Origin: Marinobacter sp050379415
GTDB taxonomy: Bacteria > Pseudomonadota > Gammaproteobacteria > Pseudomonadales > Oleiphilaceae
Assembly: GCF_050379415.1 (NCBI RefSeq)
Contig: NZ_JBNRLS010000001.1
Location: 620,001 to 684,000 of the forward strand
Direction of reading: 5' to 3'
DNA length: 64,000 nucleotides
Part shown: piece after piece, positions 25,742 through 34,316 of the stretch
Numbering within the stretch: the first letter of the stretch is position 1
Layout: each line of letters starts with the position of its first letter
Made by a program: the position numbers and the translations under genes
The notes under the pieces: model-generated
What the model saw: only the letters and a program-made list of their open reading frames with translations
Databases searched by the model: none
What the model was told of the DNA's origin: nothing

Positions 25742-26628
25742 GCCTGATTCGTTACCTGTTCCTCGCAGTTGCAAGCCTTGCCGCGACAAGCGCAACTGCG
25801 CAGGAGATTCCCCGGGAGCTGCCACCCACCATCGCCATCATTATTGATGATATGGGGCACAACCTTCAGGAAGGTCGGCGGCTGGTCAACATGGACCAGC
25901 CCCTGACCCTCGCCTTCCTGCCCTACCGGCGCTTCACCGAACAGCTGGCCACAATGGCGCACCGGCAGAACAAGGAAATCATGCTGCATGCCCCCATGGC
26001 CAACACCCAGAATTTCAGCCTCGGCGCCGGCGGGCTCACCCCAGACATGGATGAACACACCCTGAGCCAGACCCTGCGTCGCTCGCTGCAGTCCATCCCC
26101 TTTGTCAGTGGCGTCAACAACCACATGGGCAGCCTGTTGACCCAAAAGCTGGAAGCAATGGACTGGGTGATGAAAGAGCTGGACAAGTACCCGGTGTACT
26201 TCGTGGACAGCCGCACCATCGCCTCATCCGTCGCCGGTGATGTTGCCACCGCGTACCAGATACCTAACGTGACCCGGGATGTGTTCCTGGACCACGAGCA
26301 GACCGAAGCGTTTGTCGATCGCCAATTCAAGCTGCTGATCAAGCGCGCCAAAGAGAATGGCAGCGCCGTTGGTATCGGCCATCCGCACAAGGTCACCGTG
26401 GATTACCTGGAGAAGCATCTGCCGCTGCTGGACGAGCAGGGTATTGCTATCGCCACCGTGAGCGGGCTATGGGCCATGCGCAACGGGAACCGGGAGATGT
26501 TTGCAGAGGGGGAGAAGCAGGCGATTCGGCCGGCTTATGCGGGTAGGGTTAAGCTGGGGTCAGATGAAGGCTTTCATCAGACCCTTGGGGATGTGACCCC
26601 GGAGGACAGTGAATATGGGGTCAGATGA
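25738..26628 (+). CDS. yibQ: Divergent polysaccharide deacetylase (YibQ-like) with repeat-derived tail
   Basis: The 296-residue protein starts at a GTG that overlaps the ctpA stop. It has a signal peptide ending at ATAQ and a DUF610 domain: PTIAIIIDDMGHNLQEGR with the metal-type aspartates, MLHAPM, GVNNHMGS, FVDSRTIA and GIGHPHKVT with conserved histidines. Members are predicted periplasmic carbohydrate deacetylases or divergent relatives of unknown substrate. The last 24 or so residues (after AYAGRV) are encoded by palindromic repeat copies 12 and 13, and the stop lies inside copy 13, so the natural C-terminus has been replaced or extended. It closes the gpmI-envC-ctpA-yibQ cluster. Confidence 0.87.
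   Translation: MSLIRYLFLAVASLAATSATAQEIPRELPPTIAIIIDDMGHNLQEGRRLVNMDQPLTLAFLPYRRFTEQLATMAHRQNKEIMLHAPMANTQNFSLGAGGLTPDMDEHTLSQTLRRSLQSIPFVSGVNNHMGSLLTQKLEAMDWVMKELDKYPVYFVDSRTIASSVAGDVATAYQIPNVTRDVFLDHEQTEAFVDRQFKLLIKRAKENGSAVGIGHPHKVTVDYLEKHLPLLDEQGIAIATVSGLWAMRNGNREMFAEGEKQAIRPAYAGRVKLGSDEGFHQTLGDVTPEDSEYGVR
26556..26585. repeat. 30-nt palindromic repeat, copy 12 (ATGAA class, left-facing), inside yibQ
   Basis: Arms GGGGTCAGATGAA and TTCATCAGACCCT around GGCT, with an A-A mismatch at 7/24. The final T leaves a G-U pair in plus-strand RNA. It is translated as part of the yibQ C-terminus. Confidence 0.93.
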
Positions 26629-26646
26629 AAGCTTTCATCAGACCCC
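26617..26646. repeat. 30-nt palindromic repeat, copy 13 (ATGAA class, left-facing)
   Basis: Arms GGGGTCAGATGAA and TTCATCAGACCCC around AGCT, with an A-A mismatch at 7/24. It is preceded by TGAATAT and contains the yibQ stop codon at 26626-26628. Confidence 0.95.
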
Positions 26647-26662
26647 TGGGGTAGACGAACTT

Positions 26663-26692
26663 GGGGTCTGAAGAAAGCCTTCTTCTGACCCC
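26663..26692. repeat. 30-nt palindromic repeat, copy 14 (AAGAA class, right-facing)
   Basis: Arms GGGGTCTGAAGAA and TTCTTCTGACCCC around AGCC, with a T-T mismatch at 7/24. It is followed by ATTTTCA. It lies 14 nt before the end of the convergent hisF. Confidence 0.95.
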
Positions 26693-26706
26693 ATTTTCAG
26701 GCTTAC

Positions 26707-27480
26707 CTAATCCCGAACTTCGATCCCCTGCGCCTTCATAAACGCCTTCGCCTCGGGAATCGTATGCTGCCCGAAGTGGAAAATGGAGGCGGCCAACACC
26801 GCATCCGCGCCCCCTTTGGTCACACCATCTGCCAGGTGCTGAAGCTCTCCGACACCGCCTGAAGCGATCACCGGCACCGCCACCGCATCGCTGATGGCGC
26901 GGGTCAGGCCCAGGTCGAAGCCGATCTTGGTGCCGTCCCGGTCCATGCTGGTCAGTAGCAGTTCACCGGCGCCCATCTCGACCATCTTTCTGGCCCATTC
27001 CACCGCATCCAGGCCCGTGGGCTTGCGGCCGCCGTGGGTGAAAATTTCCCAGCGCGGTTCCTCGCCTTCGGCACTGACCCGCTTGGCATCGATGGCCACG
27101 ACGATGCACTGGCTGCCAAACCGCTCAGCGGCTTCGCGCACGAACTCAGGATTGAACACTGCGGCAGTGTTGATGGACACCTTGTCGGCGCCGGCATTGA
27201 GCAACTTGCGGATATCCTCGACGGTACGCACGCCACCACCCACGGTCAGCGGGATAAAAACTTCCGCAGCCATGCGCTCCACCGTCTCGTAGGTGGTGTC
27301 ACGGCTCTCATGGCTGGCCGTGATATCAAGGAAGGTGATTTCGTCGGCACCCTGCTCGTTGTATCGGCGGGCCACCTCGACCGGATCCCCGGCATCCCGG
27401 ATATCCACGAAGTTCACACCCTTGACTACGCGGCCCTTGTCCACGTCCAGGCAGGGAATGATGCGTTTTGCCAGTCCCAT
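26707..27480 (-). CDS. hisF: Imidazole glycerol phosphate synthase cyclase subunit
   Basis: HisF uses ammonia from HisH to make imidazole glycerol phosphate and AICAR. The 257-residue TIM barrel has the catalytic D11 in RIIPCLDVDKGRVVKG, the second aspartate in VVAIDAKR, and the phosphate-binding VGGGVRTVED and VIASGGVGE. It is the last gene of hisB-hisH-hisA-hisF, starting 10 nt after hisA. Its 3' end faces yibQ across three palindromic repeats. Confidence 0.97.
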   Translation of the reverse strand: MGLAKRIIPCLDVDKGRVVKGVNFVDIRDAGDPVEVARRYNEQGADEITFLDITASHESRDTTYETVERMAAEVFIPLTVGGGVRTVEDIRKLLNAGADKVSINTAAVFNPEFVREAAERFGSQCIVVAIDAKRVSAEGEEPRWEIFTHGGRKPTGLDAVEWARKMVEMGAGELLLTSMDRDGTKIGFDLGLTRAISDAVAVPVIASGGVGELQHLADGVTKGGADAVLAASIFHFGQHTIPEAKAFMKAQGIEVRD

Positions 27481-27490
27481 GCTAACTCCC

Positions 27491-28228
27491 TCAGCCGTTC
27501 AGGCTGTCGCAAAAGGCCTGGGCCTCGGCCACATCCAGGGTGCCCTCGTAGATGGCACGGCCAGTGATGGCGCCGAGGATGCCCTTGTCCGCCACTTCCG
27601 CCAGGCGTTTGAGATCATCCATATTAGTTACGCCGCCGGAGGCGATGACCGGAATGCCACCCTCTTCCGCCAGCTTCGCGGTGGCCTCCACGTTCACGCC
27701 CTGCATCATGCCGTCGCGGCTGATGTCGGTGTAGACGATGGCCTCAACGCCGTCGTTGGCGAAACGCTTGGCCAGATCCACGGCCATGACTTCGGAGACT
27801 TCCGCCCAGCCATCGGTGGCCACCCGACCGTCTTTGGCATCCAGGCCGACAATGATATGGCCAGGGAAGCGCTTGCACATCTCGGTTACGAACTCCGGCT
27901 CTTTCACCGCCTTGGTGCCGATGATCACCCACTGAACGCCAGCCTTCAGATAGGCCTCAATGGTTTCAGCAGAGCGGATGCCACCCCCGATCTGGATCGG
28001 CAGATCCGGATACTTCCTGGCAATGGCCTGCACAATCTCGCCGTTGACCGGCTCACCGGCAAAGGCACCGTTCAGGTCCACCAGGTGCAAACGACGGGCG
28101 CCGGCGTCCACCCAGCGGGTGGCCATCTCGACCGGGTCATCACCGAAGACGGTGGAATCGTCCATCCGGCCCTGGCGCAGGCGTACACATTTGCCGTCTT
28201 TGAGATCAATGGCGGGGATAATCAGCAT
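27491..28228 (-). CDS. hisA: ProFAR isomerase HisA
   Basis: HisA opens the ribose of ProFAR to give PRFAR, the substrate of HisFH. The 245-residue TIM barrel has D8 in IIPAIDLKDGKCVRL, the acceptor aspartate in VGLDAKDGRVATDGW, and the phosphate motifs IGGGIRS and VIASGGVT. The ATG at 28228 gives the E. coli length; a longer frame to 28288 has no family support. The gap to hisH is 37 nt. Confidence 0.97.
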   Translation of the reverse strand: MLIIPAIDLKDGKCVRLRQGRMDDSTVFGDDPVEMATRWVDAGARRLHLVDLNGAFAGEPVNGEIVQAIARKYPDLPIQIGGGIRSAETIEAYLKAGVQWVIIGTKAVKEPEFVTEMCKRFPGHIIVGLDAKDGRVATDGWAEVSEVMAVDLAKRFANDGVEAIVYTDISRDGMMQGVNVEATAKLAEEGGIPVIASGGVTNMDDLKRLAEVADKGILGAITGRAIYEGTLDVAEAQAFCDSLNG

Positions 28229-28265
28229 AGAGCAATGTCCGTGTAGTTCGTTCTGATGGCCGGCG

Positions 28266-28904
28266 TTACTTGCCGGACCAGTCCACAAAATTTTTCAGCA
28301 GCTGCAGGCCCGCCCGGGCACTTTTCTCCGGGTGGAACTGCACCGCAAAGATGTTATCGCGGGCAACCGCTGCCGCCAGGTCGACACCGTAATGGGTTCG
28401 GCCGGCCATGTCGGCATTGCCCTCGGCCTCCGCGTAATAGCTGTGCACGAAGTAGAAGCGGTCGCCGTCGGGAATGTTGTGCCAGAGCGGATGATCGATG
28501 GTCTGGAAGACTTCGTTCCAGCCCATGTGCGGTACCTTCAGGCGCTGGCCATTTTCCACCAGGTTATCGCCGAAATAGCGAACCTCCGACGGGAACAGGT
28601 CAATACAGTCGACGCCGTTATTCTCTTCACTGCGGGACATCAGCGCCTGCATGCCGACACAGATACCGAGGAAGGGACGATCCCGGGACACTTCCCGGAC
28701 CAGGGTATCCACCTCCAGCCGGCGAATCTCCGCCATACAGTCACGGATGGCTCCGACGCCGGGCAGGATGACATGGTCCGCCTCCCGGATCTGGTCGGCG
28801 TTATCGGTCACCAGGACGGTGACATCCGGGGCAACATGCTCCACCGCCTTGCGGGCGGAATGAAGGTTCCCCATACCGTAGTCGATGATGGCAACGGTTT
28901 TCAT
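28266..28904 (-). CDS. hisH: Imidazole glycerol phosphate synthase glutaminase subunit
   Basis: HisH hydrolyses glutamine and channels ammonia to HisF. The 212-residue class-I amidotransferase has the nucleophile C82 in FLGICVGMQAL and the H191/E193 pair in VQFHPEKS. The ATG at 28904 begins the normal IIDYGMGN start; a TTG two codons upstream is possible but unnecessary. It sits between hisB and hisA in the usual order. Confidence 0.97.
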   Translation of the reverse strand: MKTVAIIDYGMGNLHSARKAVEHVAPDVTVLVTDNADQIREADHVILPGVGAIRDCMAEIRRLEVDTLVREVSRDRPFLGICVGMQALMSRSEENNGVDCIDLFPSEVRYFGDNLVENGQRLKVPHMGWNEVFQTIDHPLWHNIPDGDRFYFVHSYYAEAEGNADMAGRTHYGVDLAAAVARDNIFAVQFHPEKSARAGLQLLKNFVDWSGK

Positions 28905-28934
28905 GGTCAAATGCGATGTCCTGTTGGTGACCGG

Positions 28935-29528
28935 TTACAGCGAGCCCTTGGTGGACGGGGTAATTCCCGCCATGCGCTCGTCCATCTCAATCGCCATGCG
29001 CAGGGCACGGCCGAAGGCCTTGAACACTGTTTCAATCTGGTGGTGGGTGTTCTTGCCCTTCAGATTGTCGATGTGCAGGGTCACCATGGAGTGATTGACG
29101 AAACCGTGGAAGAATTCCTCGAACAGGTCCACGTCAAAACCGCCTACAGAGGAGCGGGTATAGGGCACATCCATGGACAGGCCCGGGCGGCCGGACAGGT
29201 CGATCACGACACGGGACAAGGCTTCATCGAGCGGCACATAGGCGTGGCCGTAGCGACGAATGCCTTTCTTGTCACCCACCGCCTGCTTGAAAGCCTGGCC
29301 CAGGGTAATGCCGATGTCTTCCACTGTGTGGTGATCGTCAATGTGCAGGTCGCCCTTGGAGACAATGTTGAGATCGACCAGCCCGTGGCGGGCGATCTGA
29401 TCCATCATGTGCTCCAGGAACGGAACACCGGTGTCAAAGCTGGACTTGCCGGTGCCGTCGAGATCGATCTCGACAGTAATCTGTGTTTCGAGGGTATTGC
29501 GTTCTACGCGAGCCTTACGTTCGGCCAT
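28935..29528 (-). CDS. hisB: Imidazoleglycerol-phosphate dehydratase
   Basis: HisB dehydrates imidazole glycerol phosphate to imidazole acetol phosphate. The 197-residue monofunctional form has the two metal-binding histidine motifs DDHHTVEDIGI and, in the first half, FLEHMMDQIARH. It lacks the phosphatase domain that is fused in E. coli HisB, as in Pseudomonas-type his clusters. CGGAG lies before the ATG. It is the first gene of the hisBHAF operon. Confidence 0.97.
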   Translation of the reverse strand: MAERKARVERNTLETQITVEIDLDGTGKSSFDTGVPFLEHMMDQIARHGLVDLNIVSKGDLHIDDHHTVEDIGITLGQAFKQAVGDKKGIRRYGHAYVPLDEALSRVVIDLSGRPGLSMDVPYTRSSVGGFDVDLFEEFFHGFVNHSMVTLHIDNLKGKNTHHQIETVFKAFGRALRMAIEMDERMAGITPSTKGSL

Positions 29529-29635
29529 GGAGACTCCGTCGTCATAAACCGGCTTGGTGCCGAAAACAATTTGTTTGCGGATTATACCTTTTATGCCCGC
29601 CGGAGTCCCGCAACCGCATCAATGACCCTGATAGC

Positions 29636-30097
29636 TCAGAACGCCTTCTTGAGGTTGTTCATGTAGGTATCCACAAGGCTGTTGAACTCGTGCTTGATCA
29701 CCGGGCTGATGGCCAGTTTGAGCAGACTGGGCAGGGGCACGGTCAGCTCCGCACGGGTGCGGAATTTCACCTTGGTGGCATCGTCGCCGTTGGCCGTCAG
29801 GGTCCAGGAACCGCTCACCACGCCGTTACCCTCGCCCTTGATCGGCTCCCAGGTAATCTTGCCGGCGTCCTTGTCCGAGTAGTATTTACAGGCATAGACG
29901 GACTGGATGGCGTGCTTGTCCACGCCGACTTTCTCCATTTCCCAGCGATAGCTGTTGTCGCCCAGGTCGGTCAGCTTGTCGACTTTCGGGAAATGACTGG
30001 CGGAACGCGGTACGTCGGCCAGCAACTCAAAGACTTCGTCGTAACCGGCGGGGATCTCCAGATCGCGGTTCAACTCGATCGACACAGTAATTGCCAC
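29636..30097 (-). CDS. SRPBCC family ligand-binding protein
   Basis: The 153-residue protein begins at a GTG with GGAG 6 nt upstream. It has the START-like order: strand SIELNRDLEIPAGYDEVFELLADVPRS, the loop SHFPKVDKLTDLG, a curved sheet with ITWEPIKGEGNG and SGSWTLTA, and a long C-terminal helix (PVIKHEFNSLVDTYMNNL). The fold resembles polyketide cyclase/coenzyme Q-binding proteins, but no catalytic residues can be named. It is divergent from the AsmA gene and 107 nt after hisB on the same strand; a link to either is not evident. Confidence 0.7.
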   Translation of the reverse strand: MAITVSIELNRDLEIPAGYDEVFELLADVPRSASHFPKVDKLTDLGDNSYRWEMEKVGVDKHAIQSVYACKYYSDKDAGKITWEPIKGEGNGVVSGSWTLTANGDDATKVKFRTRAELTVPLPSLLKLAISPVIKHEFNSLVDTYMNNLKKAF

Positions 30098-30305
30098 AGC
30101 CCACTCCTTCTTGTCTTTATAAACTGTCTGCGGAGGCCGAATGGCCCCTCACGGGGAAAATCAGGGGGAGTATTTTGGCCTATCACTACACCATTGTCAT
30201 ACTCCTGCGCTGTTAATTTGTTAACCCTGCGTTATCCTTAACTTTATTAGCCAGGGGATTCGCCCTCAAGCTCCCGATGCTCACCGGAACAAGGAAGCCC
30301 TGATC

Positions 30306-32504
30306 ATGAAAGCTGTTCGTTACCTCCTGATCGCCATTGTTGCCATTATCATCCTGGCAGTAGTGGCCATCGCGATCGCCATGGCGGTCATCGATCCGAA
30401 CGACTACAAGCCTCAGATCGAAAAGGCCGTGGAGCAGCAGACCAACCTGGATCTGCAGCTGGAAGGTGATATCGGCTGGTCCTTCATCCCCCTCGGCCTG
30501 GAGCTCAACAATGTGAGCGCCAACCTTGAGGAAGAGCGTTTCGTGGCCCTCGACCAGTTGGTAGCACAGGTGGATTTCTGGTCCCTGATTGCCATGTCGC
30601 CCCGGGTGAACACGTTTGTACTGGACGGCCTGGAAGCCAACCTGGAAGTCAACGAGCAGGGCGAAGGCAACTGGACCCGGATCATGCGTGAACCTGCGCA
30701 GGCTGCCGATGGAACACAGGCACCGGCAGAGCAGCCGGCCGAACAGCCGCAAGAAGAAGCGCAGACCGCTTCGGGCGGAGAGCCGCTGAACTTCAACGTG
30801 GAAAACGTCCAGATCAGCAATGCCCAGGTGAATTACACCGACAACAGCACCGGCCAGGCGGTCACCCTCGAAAACTTTGCCGTCAACGCCAGTGACATCA
30901 CCCTGGGTTCCGAGTTTCCGCTGGAAGTCAGCTTCCAGGTGGATACCGCCAAACCACAGCTCAAGGTTGATGGCAGCATCAATGCCCGGCTGACCGCCAA
31001 CGAGGCTCTCAATGACTTCGCCGTCTCCGGACTCAAGGCCGTGTTCGACATGAGCGGCGAGCCGTTCGGTGGCAAATCCGTTACTGCCGAGCTGGCCGGT
31101 TCAGCCAGGGCCAACCTCGAAAACGAGACCGCGACGCTCTCCGGATTCTCCGCCAGCCTGGCCAACCTTAACCTCACTACTGATCTCGAGGTTCAGGGCT
31201 TCGGCGACAAACCGGCACTGAAGGGCAACCTGGCCATCCAGGAATTCTCCCTGAAAGAGCTGCTCAGCAACCTCGGCCAGTCCGCCATCGAAACCAGCGA
31301 TCCCGACGTACTCAAAGCGGTCGCCTTCTCCACCGACATCGGCGGCTCACCGGGCACGGCGGCCCTGGAGAACCTCACCTTCAAGCTCGACGACACCACC
31401 TTCAACGGCTCCGGCAGTTACACCCTGGCCGATGGCGGCATAGTCTTCAATCTGCAGGGTGATGAACTCAATGCCGACCGTTACCTGCCGCCCAAGGCCG
31501 AAGGTGAGGAAGCTGCCGCCAGCGAGGAGCAGCAAACGGCAGAGGCCGGCTCCGCGGGAGGCTCAGGTTCCGCCCCGGAATCCGACCTTCTGCCGCTGGA
31601 AACCCTGCGCACCCTGCTGCTGGATGTGGACTTCGGTCTCGGCCAGCTGATCGTCAGCAACCTGACCATCAATGAAATCAAGGCCAGCACCACCGCCAAG
31701 AACGGCGTGCTCAAGGTCGACGAGTTCAGCGGCAAGATGTACGAGGGCAGCTTCGGCGCCAACGCTACCATCGATGCCCGTAACGACAACCCCAAATGGA
31801 CCATCGCTTCCAACGTGACCAACGTCCAGACCCTGCCCCTGCTGACCGACCTGGCGGAAGTGGACATGCTCGGCGGCGGCGCCAACATGAAGTTGAATGC
31901 CACCACCACCGGCAACCGCATTTCCGTGCTGCGCGAGAATGCCGATGGCCAGATCAGCTTCAACCTGGCCAAGGGTGAATTCCGGCGCATGAACATGACC
32001 CGCATGGCCTGCCAGGGGATCGCCCTGGTCAACCAGGAACAGTTGACCACCACCGACTGGGGCACTACCACACCGTTCAACGACATGAGCGGCACCCTGG
32101 ACATCAACGGCAACACTCTGGCCAACAAGAACCTGGTGGCCTCGCTTGCTGGCATGAAGCTGGAAGGCCAGGGCACCGTGGACATGAAGCAGACCACCAT
32201 GGATTACGAGGCGGGCCTGCGCATCGTGGGCGAAGTGCACCGGGACCCGGCCTGCCGGGTGACCGAATACGTGGAAAATGTAGTGATCCCGGTGGAATGC
32301 CGTGGCAACTTCTCCGAAGACCCCGCGGGCCTGTGCTCTTTTGACGGCTCCCGCTTCCGGGACACCCTCAAGACCATCGCGGAGAACGCCGCCAAGGCGA
32401 AGGTGAAAAAAGAAGTGGACAAGGCCAAGGAAGAAGCCGAAGAAAAGGTGAAGGAAAAGATCGAGGAGAAACTGGGCGACAAGCTCAAAGGCCTGTTCCA
32501 GTAA
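30306..32504 (+). CDS. AsmA family envelope protein
   Basis: The 732-residue protein has an N-terminal membrane anchor (about residues 4-29), then the AsmA N-domain (DPNDYKPQIEKAVEQQTNLDLQLEGDIGWSFIPLGLELNNV). A long beta-rich periplasmic region follows, interrupted by a low-complexity Pro/Glu/Gln stretch near 135-155 and another near 400-425. The AsmA C-domain near 540-620 (ANMKLNATTTGN...GEFRRMNMTRM) precedes a lysine/glutamate-rich helix. AsmA-like proteins form hydrophobic grooves that help phospholipid transport to the outer membrane. The stop codon overlaps the mutY start (TAATG). Confidence 0.88.
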   Translation: MKAVRYLLIAIVAIIILAVVAIAIAMAVIDPNDYKPQIEKAVEQQTNLDLQLEGDIGWSFIPLGLELNNVSANLEEERFVALDQLVAQVDFWSLIAMSPRVNTFVLDGLEANLEVNEQGEGNWTRIMREPAQAADGTQAPAEQPAEQPQEEAQTASGGEPLNFNVENVQISNAQVNYTDNSTGQAVTLENFAVNASDITLGSEFPLEVSFQVDTAKPQLKVDGSINARLTANEALNDFAVSGLKAVFDMSGEPFGGKSVTAELAGSARANLENETATLSGFSASLANLNLTTDLEVQGFGDKPALKGNLAIQEFSLKELLSNLGQSAIETSDPDVLKAVAFSTDIGGSPGTAALENLTFKLDDTTFNGSGSYTLADGGIVFNLQGDELNADRYLPPKAEGEEAAASEEQQTAEAGSAGGSGSAPESDLLPLETLRTLLLDVDFGLGQLIVSNLTINEIKASTTAKNGVLKVDEFSGKMYEGSFGANATIDARNDNPKWTIASNVTNVQTLPLLTDLAEVDMLGGGANMKLNATTTGNRISVLRENADGQISFNLAKGEFRRMNMTRMACQGIALVNQEQLTTTDWGTTTPFNDMSGTLDINGNTLANKNLVASLAGMKLEGQGTVDMKQTTMDYEAGLRIVGEVHRDPACRVTEYVENVVIPVECRGNFSEDPAGLCSFDGSRFRDTLKTIAENAAKAKVKKEVDKAKEEAEEKVKEKIEEKLGDKLKGLFQ

Positions 32505-33568
32505 TGACCGACCGTTTCGCCGACAAGCTCCTCACCTGGTACGACCAACACGGCAGGCACGACCTGCCGTGGCACCATGATCGCAATGCCTACCGGGTCT
32601 GGGTTTCCGAGATCATGCTCCAACAGACCCAGGTGACTACCGTCATCCCCTACTTCGAGGCCTTCATGGCCCGGTTCCCGACCGTGCATGACCTCGCTAA
32701 TGCTCCGGTGGATGATGTGCTCAGCCATTGGTCCGGGCTTGGTTATTACGCCCGCGCCCGCAATCTGCACAAGGCAGCACAGCAGGTGGTCGAGGAGTTT
32801 GACGGCGAGTTTCCACAGGATCCGGAAGCACTGGAATCGCTCACCGGCATCGGCCGCTCCACGGCCGCCGCCATTGCCGCCCAGGCCTTCGGCAAGCGCG
32901 CCGCCATCCTTGACGGCAACGTCAAACGGGTACTGGCCCGTTACCACGCCGTCCCCGGCTGGCCCGGCCAGACCGCCGTGCTGAACCGGCTCTGGGAACG
33001 CGCCGAGGAGCATACGCCTGACGAACGCGTCAGAGACTACACCCAGGCCATCATGGATCTGGGTGCGACAGTATGCACCCGCACCCGGCCCGACTGCGAA
33101 ACCTGCCCGGTCAGCGCAGGCTGCCGGGCCTATGCGCTTGGCGAGACAACGCTTTACCCCGGCTCGAAGCCCAAGAAAGCCAAGCCGGAAAAAACCACCT
33201 GGATGGTCATCCTGGAAGACCGTGACGGCCGCATCCTCCTGGAGCGGCGACCGCCCAGTGGTATCTGGGGCGGCCTCTGGAGCCTGCCGGAACTCGACCC
33301 GGCCTACGGCCCGGAAGAGCTTCCGGAAGCCTGCGAACAGCAGCTGGGCATGAACTGTGGCGACCCGGAACTGATCAGCGGCTTCCGCCACACGTTCAGC
33401 CACTACCACCTGCACATCCAGCCCGCCCGACTGCCCGTCTCCGGCAGCACGAAGGTTGCCGACACCGGGCAACAGCGCTGGCTACACCGGGACGAGGCCC
33501 TGGCCCTGGGCCTTCCCGCCCCCATCCGCTCGCTGCTAACCGAACCGGAACAGGCCGCCCTGCTCTGA
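32504..33568 (+). CDS. mutY: Adenine DNA glycosylase MutY
   Basis: MutY removes adenine paired with 8-oxoguanine. The 354-residue enzyme has the catalytic E36 in VSEIMLQQTQV, the helix-hairpin-helix LTGIGRSTAAAI, D137 in ILDGNVKRVLAR, and the 4Fe-4S ligands C191-X6-C198-X2-C201-X5-C207. A C-terminal NUDIX-like domain (about 225-345) recognises 8-oxoG. It overlaps the AsmA stop by one base and is followed by yggX after 65 nt, the conserved mutY-yggX pair. Confidence 0.97.
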   Translation: MTDRFADKLLTWYDQHGRHDLPWHHDRNAYRVWVSEIMLQQTQVTTVIPYFEAFMARFPTVHDLANAPVDDVLSHWSGLGYYARARNLHKAAQQVVEEFDGEFPQDPEALESLTGIGRSTAAAIAAQAFGKRAAILDGNVKRVLARYHAVPGWPGQTAVLNRLWERAEEHTPDERVRDYTQAIMDLGATVCTRTRPDCETCPVSAGCRAYALGETTLYPGSKPKKAKPEKTTWMVILEDRDGRILLERRPPSGIWGGLWSLPELDPAYGPEELPEACEQQLGMNCGDPELISGFRHTFSHYHLHIQPARLPVSGSTKVADTGQQRWLHRDEALALGLPAPIRSLLTEPEQAALL

Positions 33569-33633
33569 GGCGGCGGCCACCCCGCACGATCTGTTATCAT
33601 TCAGCCAGATTTCACATCGACACAGGAGCCGAC

Positions 33634-33906
33634 ATGAGCCGCACCGTATTCTGTCGCAAGTACCAGAAAGAAATGGAAGGCCTCGACTTCCCGCCCATGC
33701 CCGGCGCCAAGGGCCAGGACATCTTCGATAACGTATCCAAACAGGCCTGGGAAGAATGGCAGGCCCAGCAGACCATGCTCATCAACGAAAAACACCTGAG
33801 CCTGATGGATCCAAACACCCGGAAATACCTGCAGGCGCAGATGGAGCACTTCTTCAACAACGAGCCGTTCGACCAGGCCGAAGGCTACGTTCCGCCAGAG
33901 AAATAA
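33634..33906 (+). CDS. yggX: Oxidative damage protection/Fe(II) trafficking protein
   Basis: The 90-residue protein has the complete family pattern: VFCRKYQKEMEGLDFPPMPG at the N-terminus with the conserved cysteine, FDNVSKQAWEEWQAQQTMLINE, MDPNTRKYLQAQM and FFNNEPF. YggX protects Fe-S proteins from oxidative damage, possibly by handling labile iron. AGGAG lies 6 nt upstream. Pairing with mutY is conserved across gammaproteobacteria. Confidence 0.97.
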   Translation: MSRTVFCRKYQKEMEGLDFPPMPGAKGQDIFDNVSKQAWEEWQAQQTMLINEKHLSLMDPNTRKYLQAQMEHFFNNEPFDQAEGYVPPEK

Positions 33907-33966
33907 TGGCAGTTGGTCAAGGCCTGAGCAACCCTGAAAAGATTCAGAAATTTTTGCCTGCCGGCC

Positions 33967-33995
33967 TTGACTCATAATCCCTAAACCGGTTTAAT
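33967..33995 (+). promoter_or_regulatory. tRNA-Phe promoter
   Basis: TTGACT (33967-33972), a 17-nt spacer and TTTAAT (33990-33995) are followed by the GC-rich discriminator AGCGCCCC, typical of stable-RNA promoters under stringent control. The tRNA begins about 31 nt after the -10. Confidence 0.75.
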
Positions 33996-34026
33996 AGCGC
34001 CCCGTTGCAGAGCAGTACCGCAACAC

Positions 34027-34102
34027 GCCCGGATAGCTCAGTTGGTAGAGCAGGGGATTGAAAATCCCCGTGTCGGTGGTTCGATTCCGCCTCCGGGCAC
34101 CA
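34027..34102 (+). tRNA. tRNA-Phe (GAA)
   Basis: A 76-nt canonical cloverleaf: acceptor GCCCGGA/TCCGGGC, D-arm GCTC-GAGC, anticodon stem GGGGA/TCCCC with GAA at 34060-34062, T-arm with GGTTCGATTCC, and an encoded CCA end. Confidence 0.98.
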
Positions 34103-34118
34103 TTAAGAATTCTGACGA

Positions 34119-34146
34119 AGCCCGCCCTTGTGCGGGCTTTGTTGTT
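34119..34146 (+). terminator. Terminator of tRNA-Phe
   Basis: A 7-bp stem AGCCCGC/GCGGGCT with a 6-nt loop, followed by TTGTTGTTT, lies 16 nt after the tRNA. Confidence 0.85.
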
Positions 34147-34316
34147 TCTGGGCCCCATCCCTTTTTCACCCTTCCGCTGTCCCCTCTGCGCTTGTGCTTT
34201 TGCCAATTCTGCCGATGCTTTCCCAATTGATGGCCTTTTCAGTGATTCAGCCGGAACTCAACTGACCGTATCATTGTGGCCAGCCATTTCAGGAGCCTTT
34301 GGACCACACACACTCC

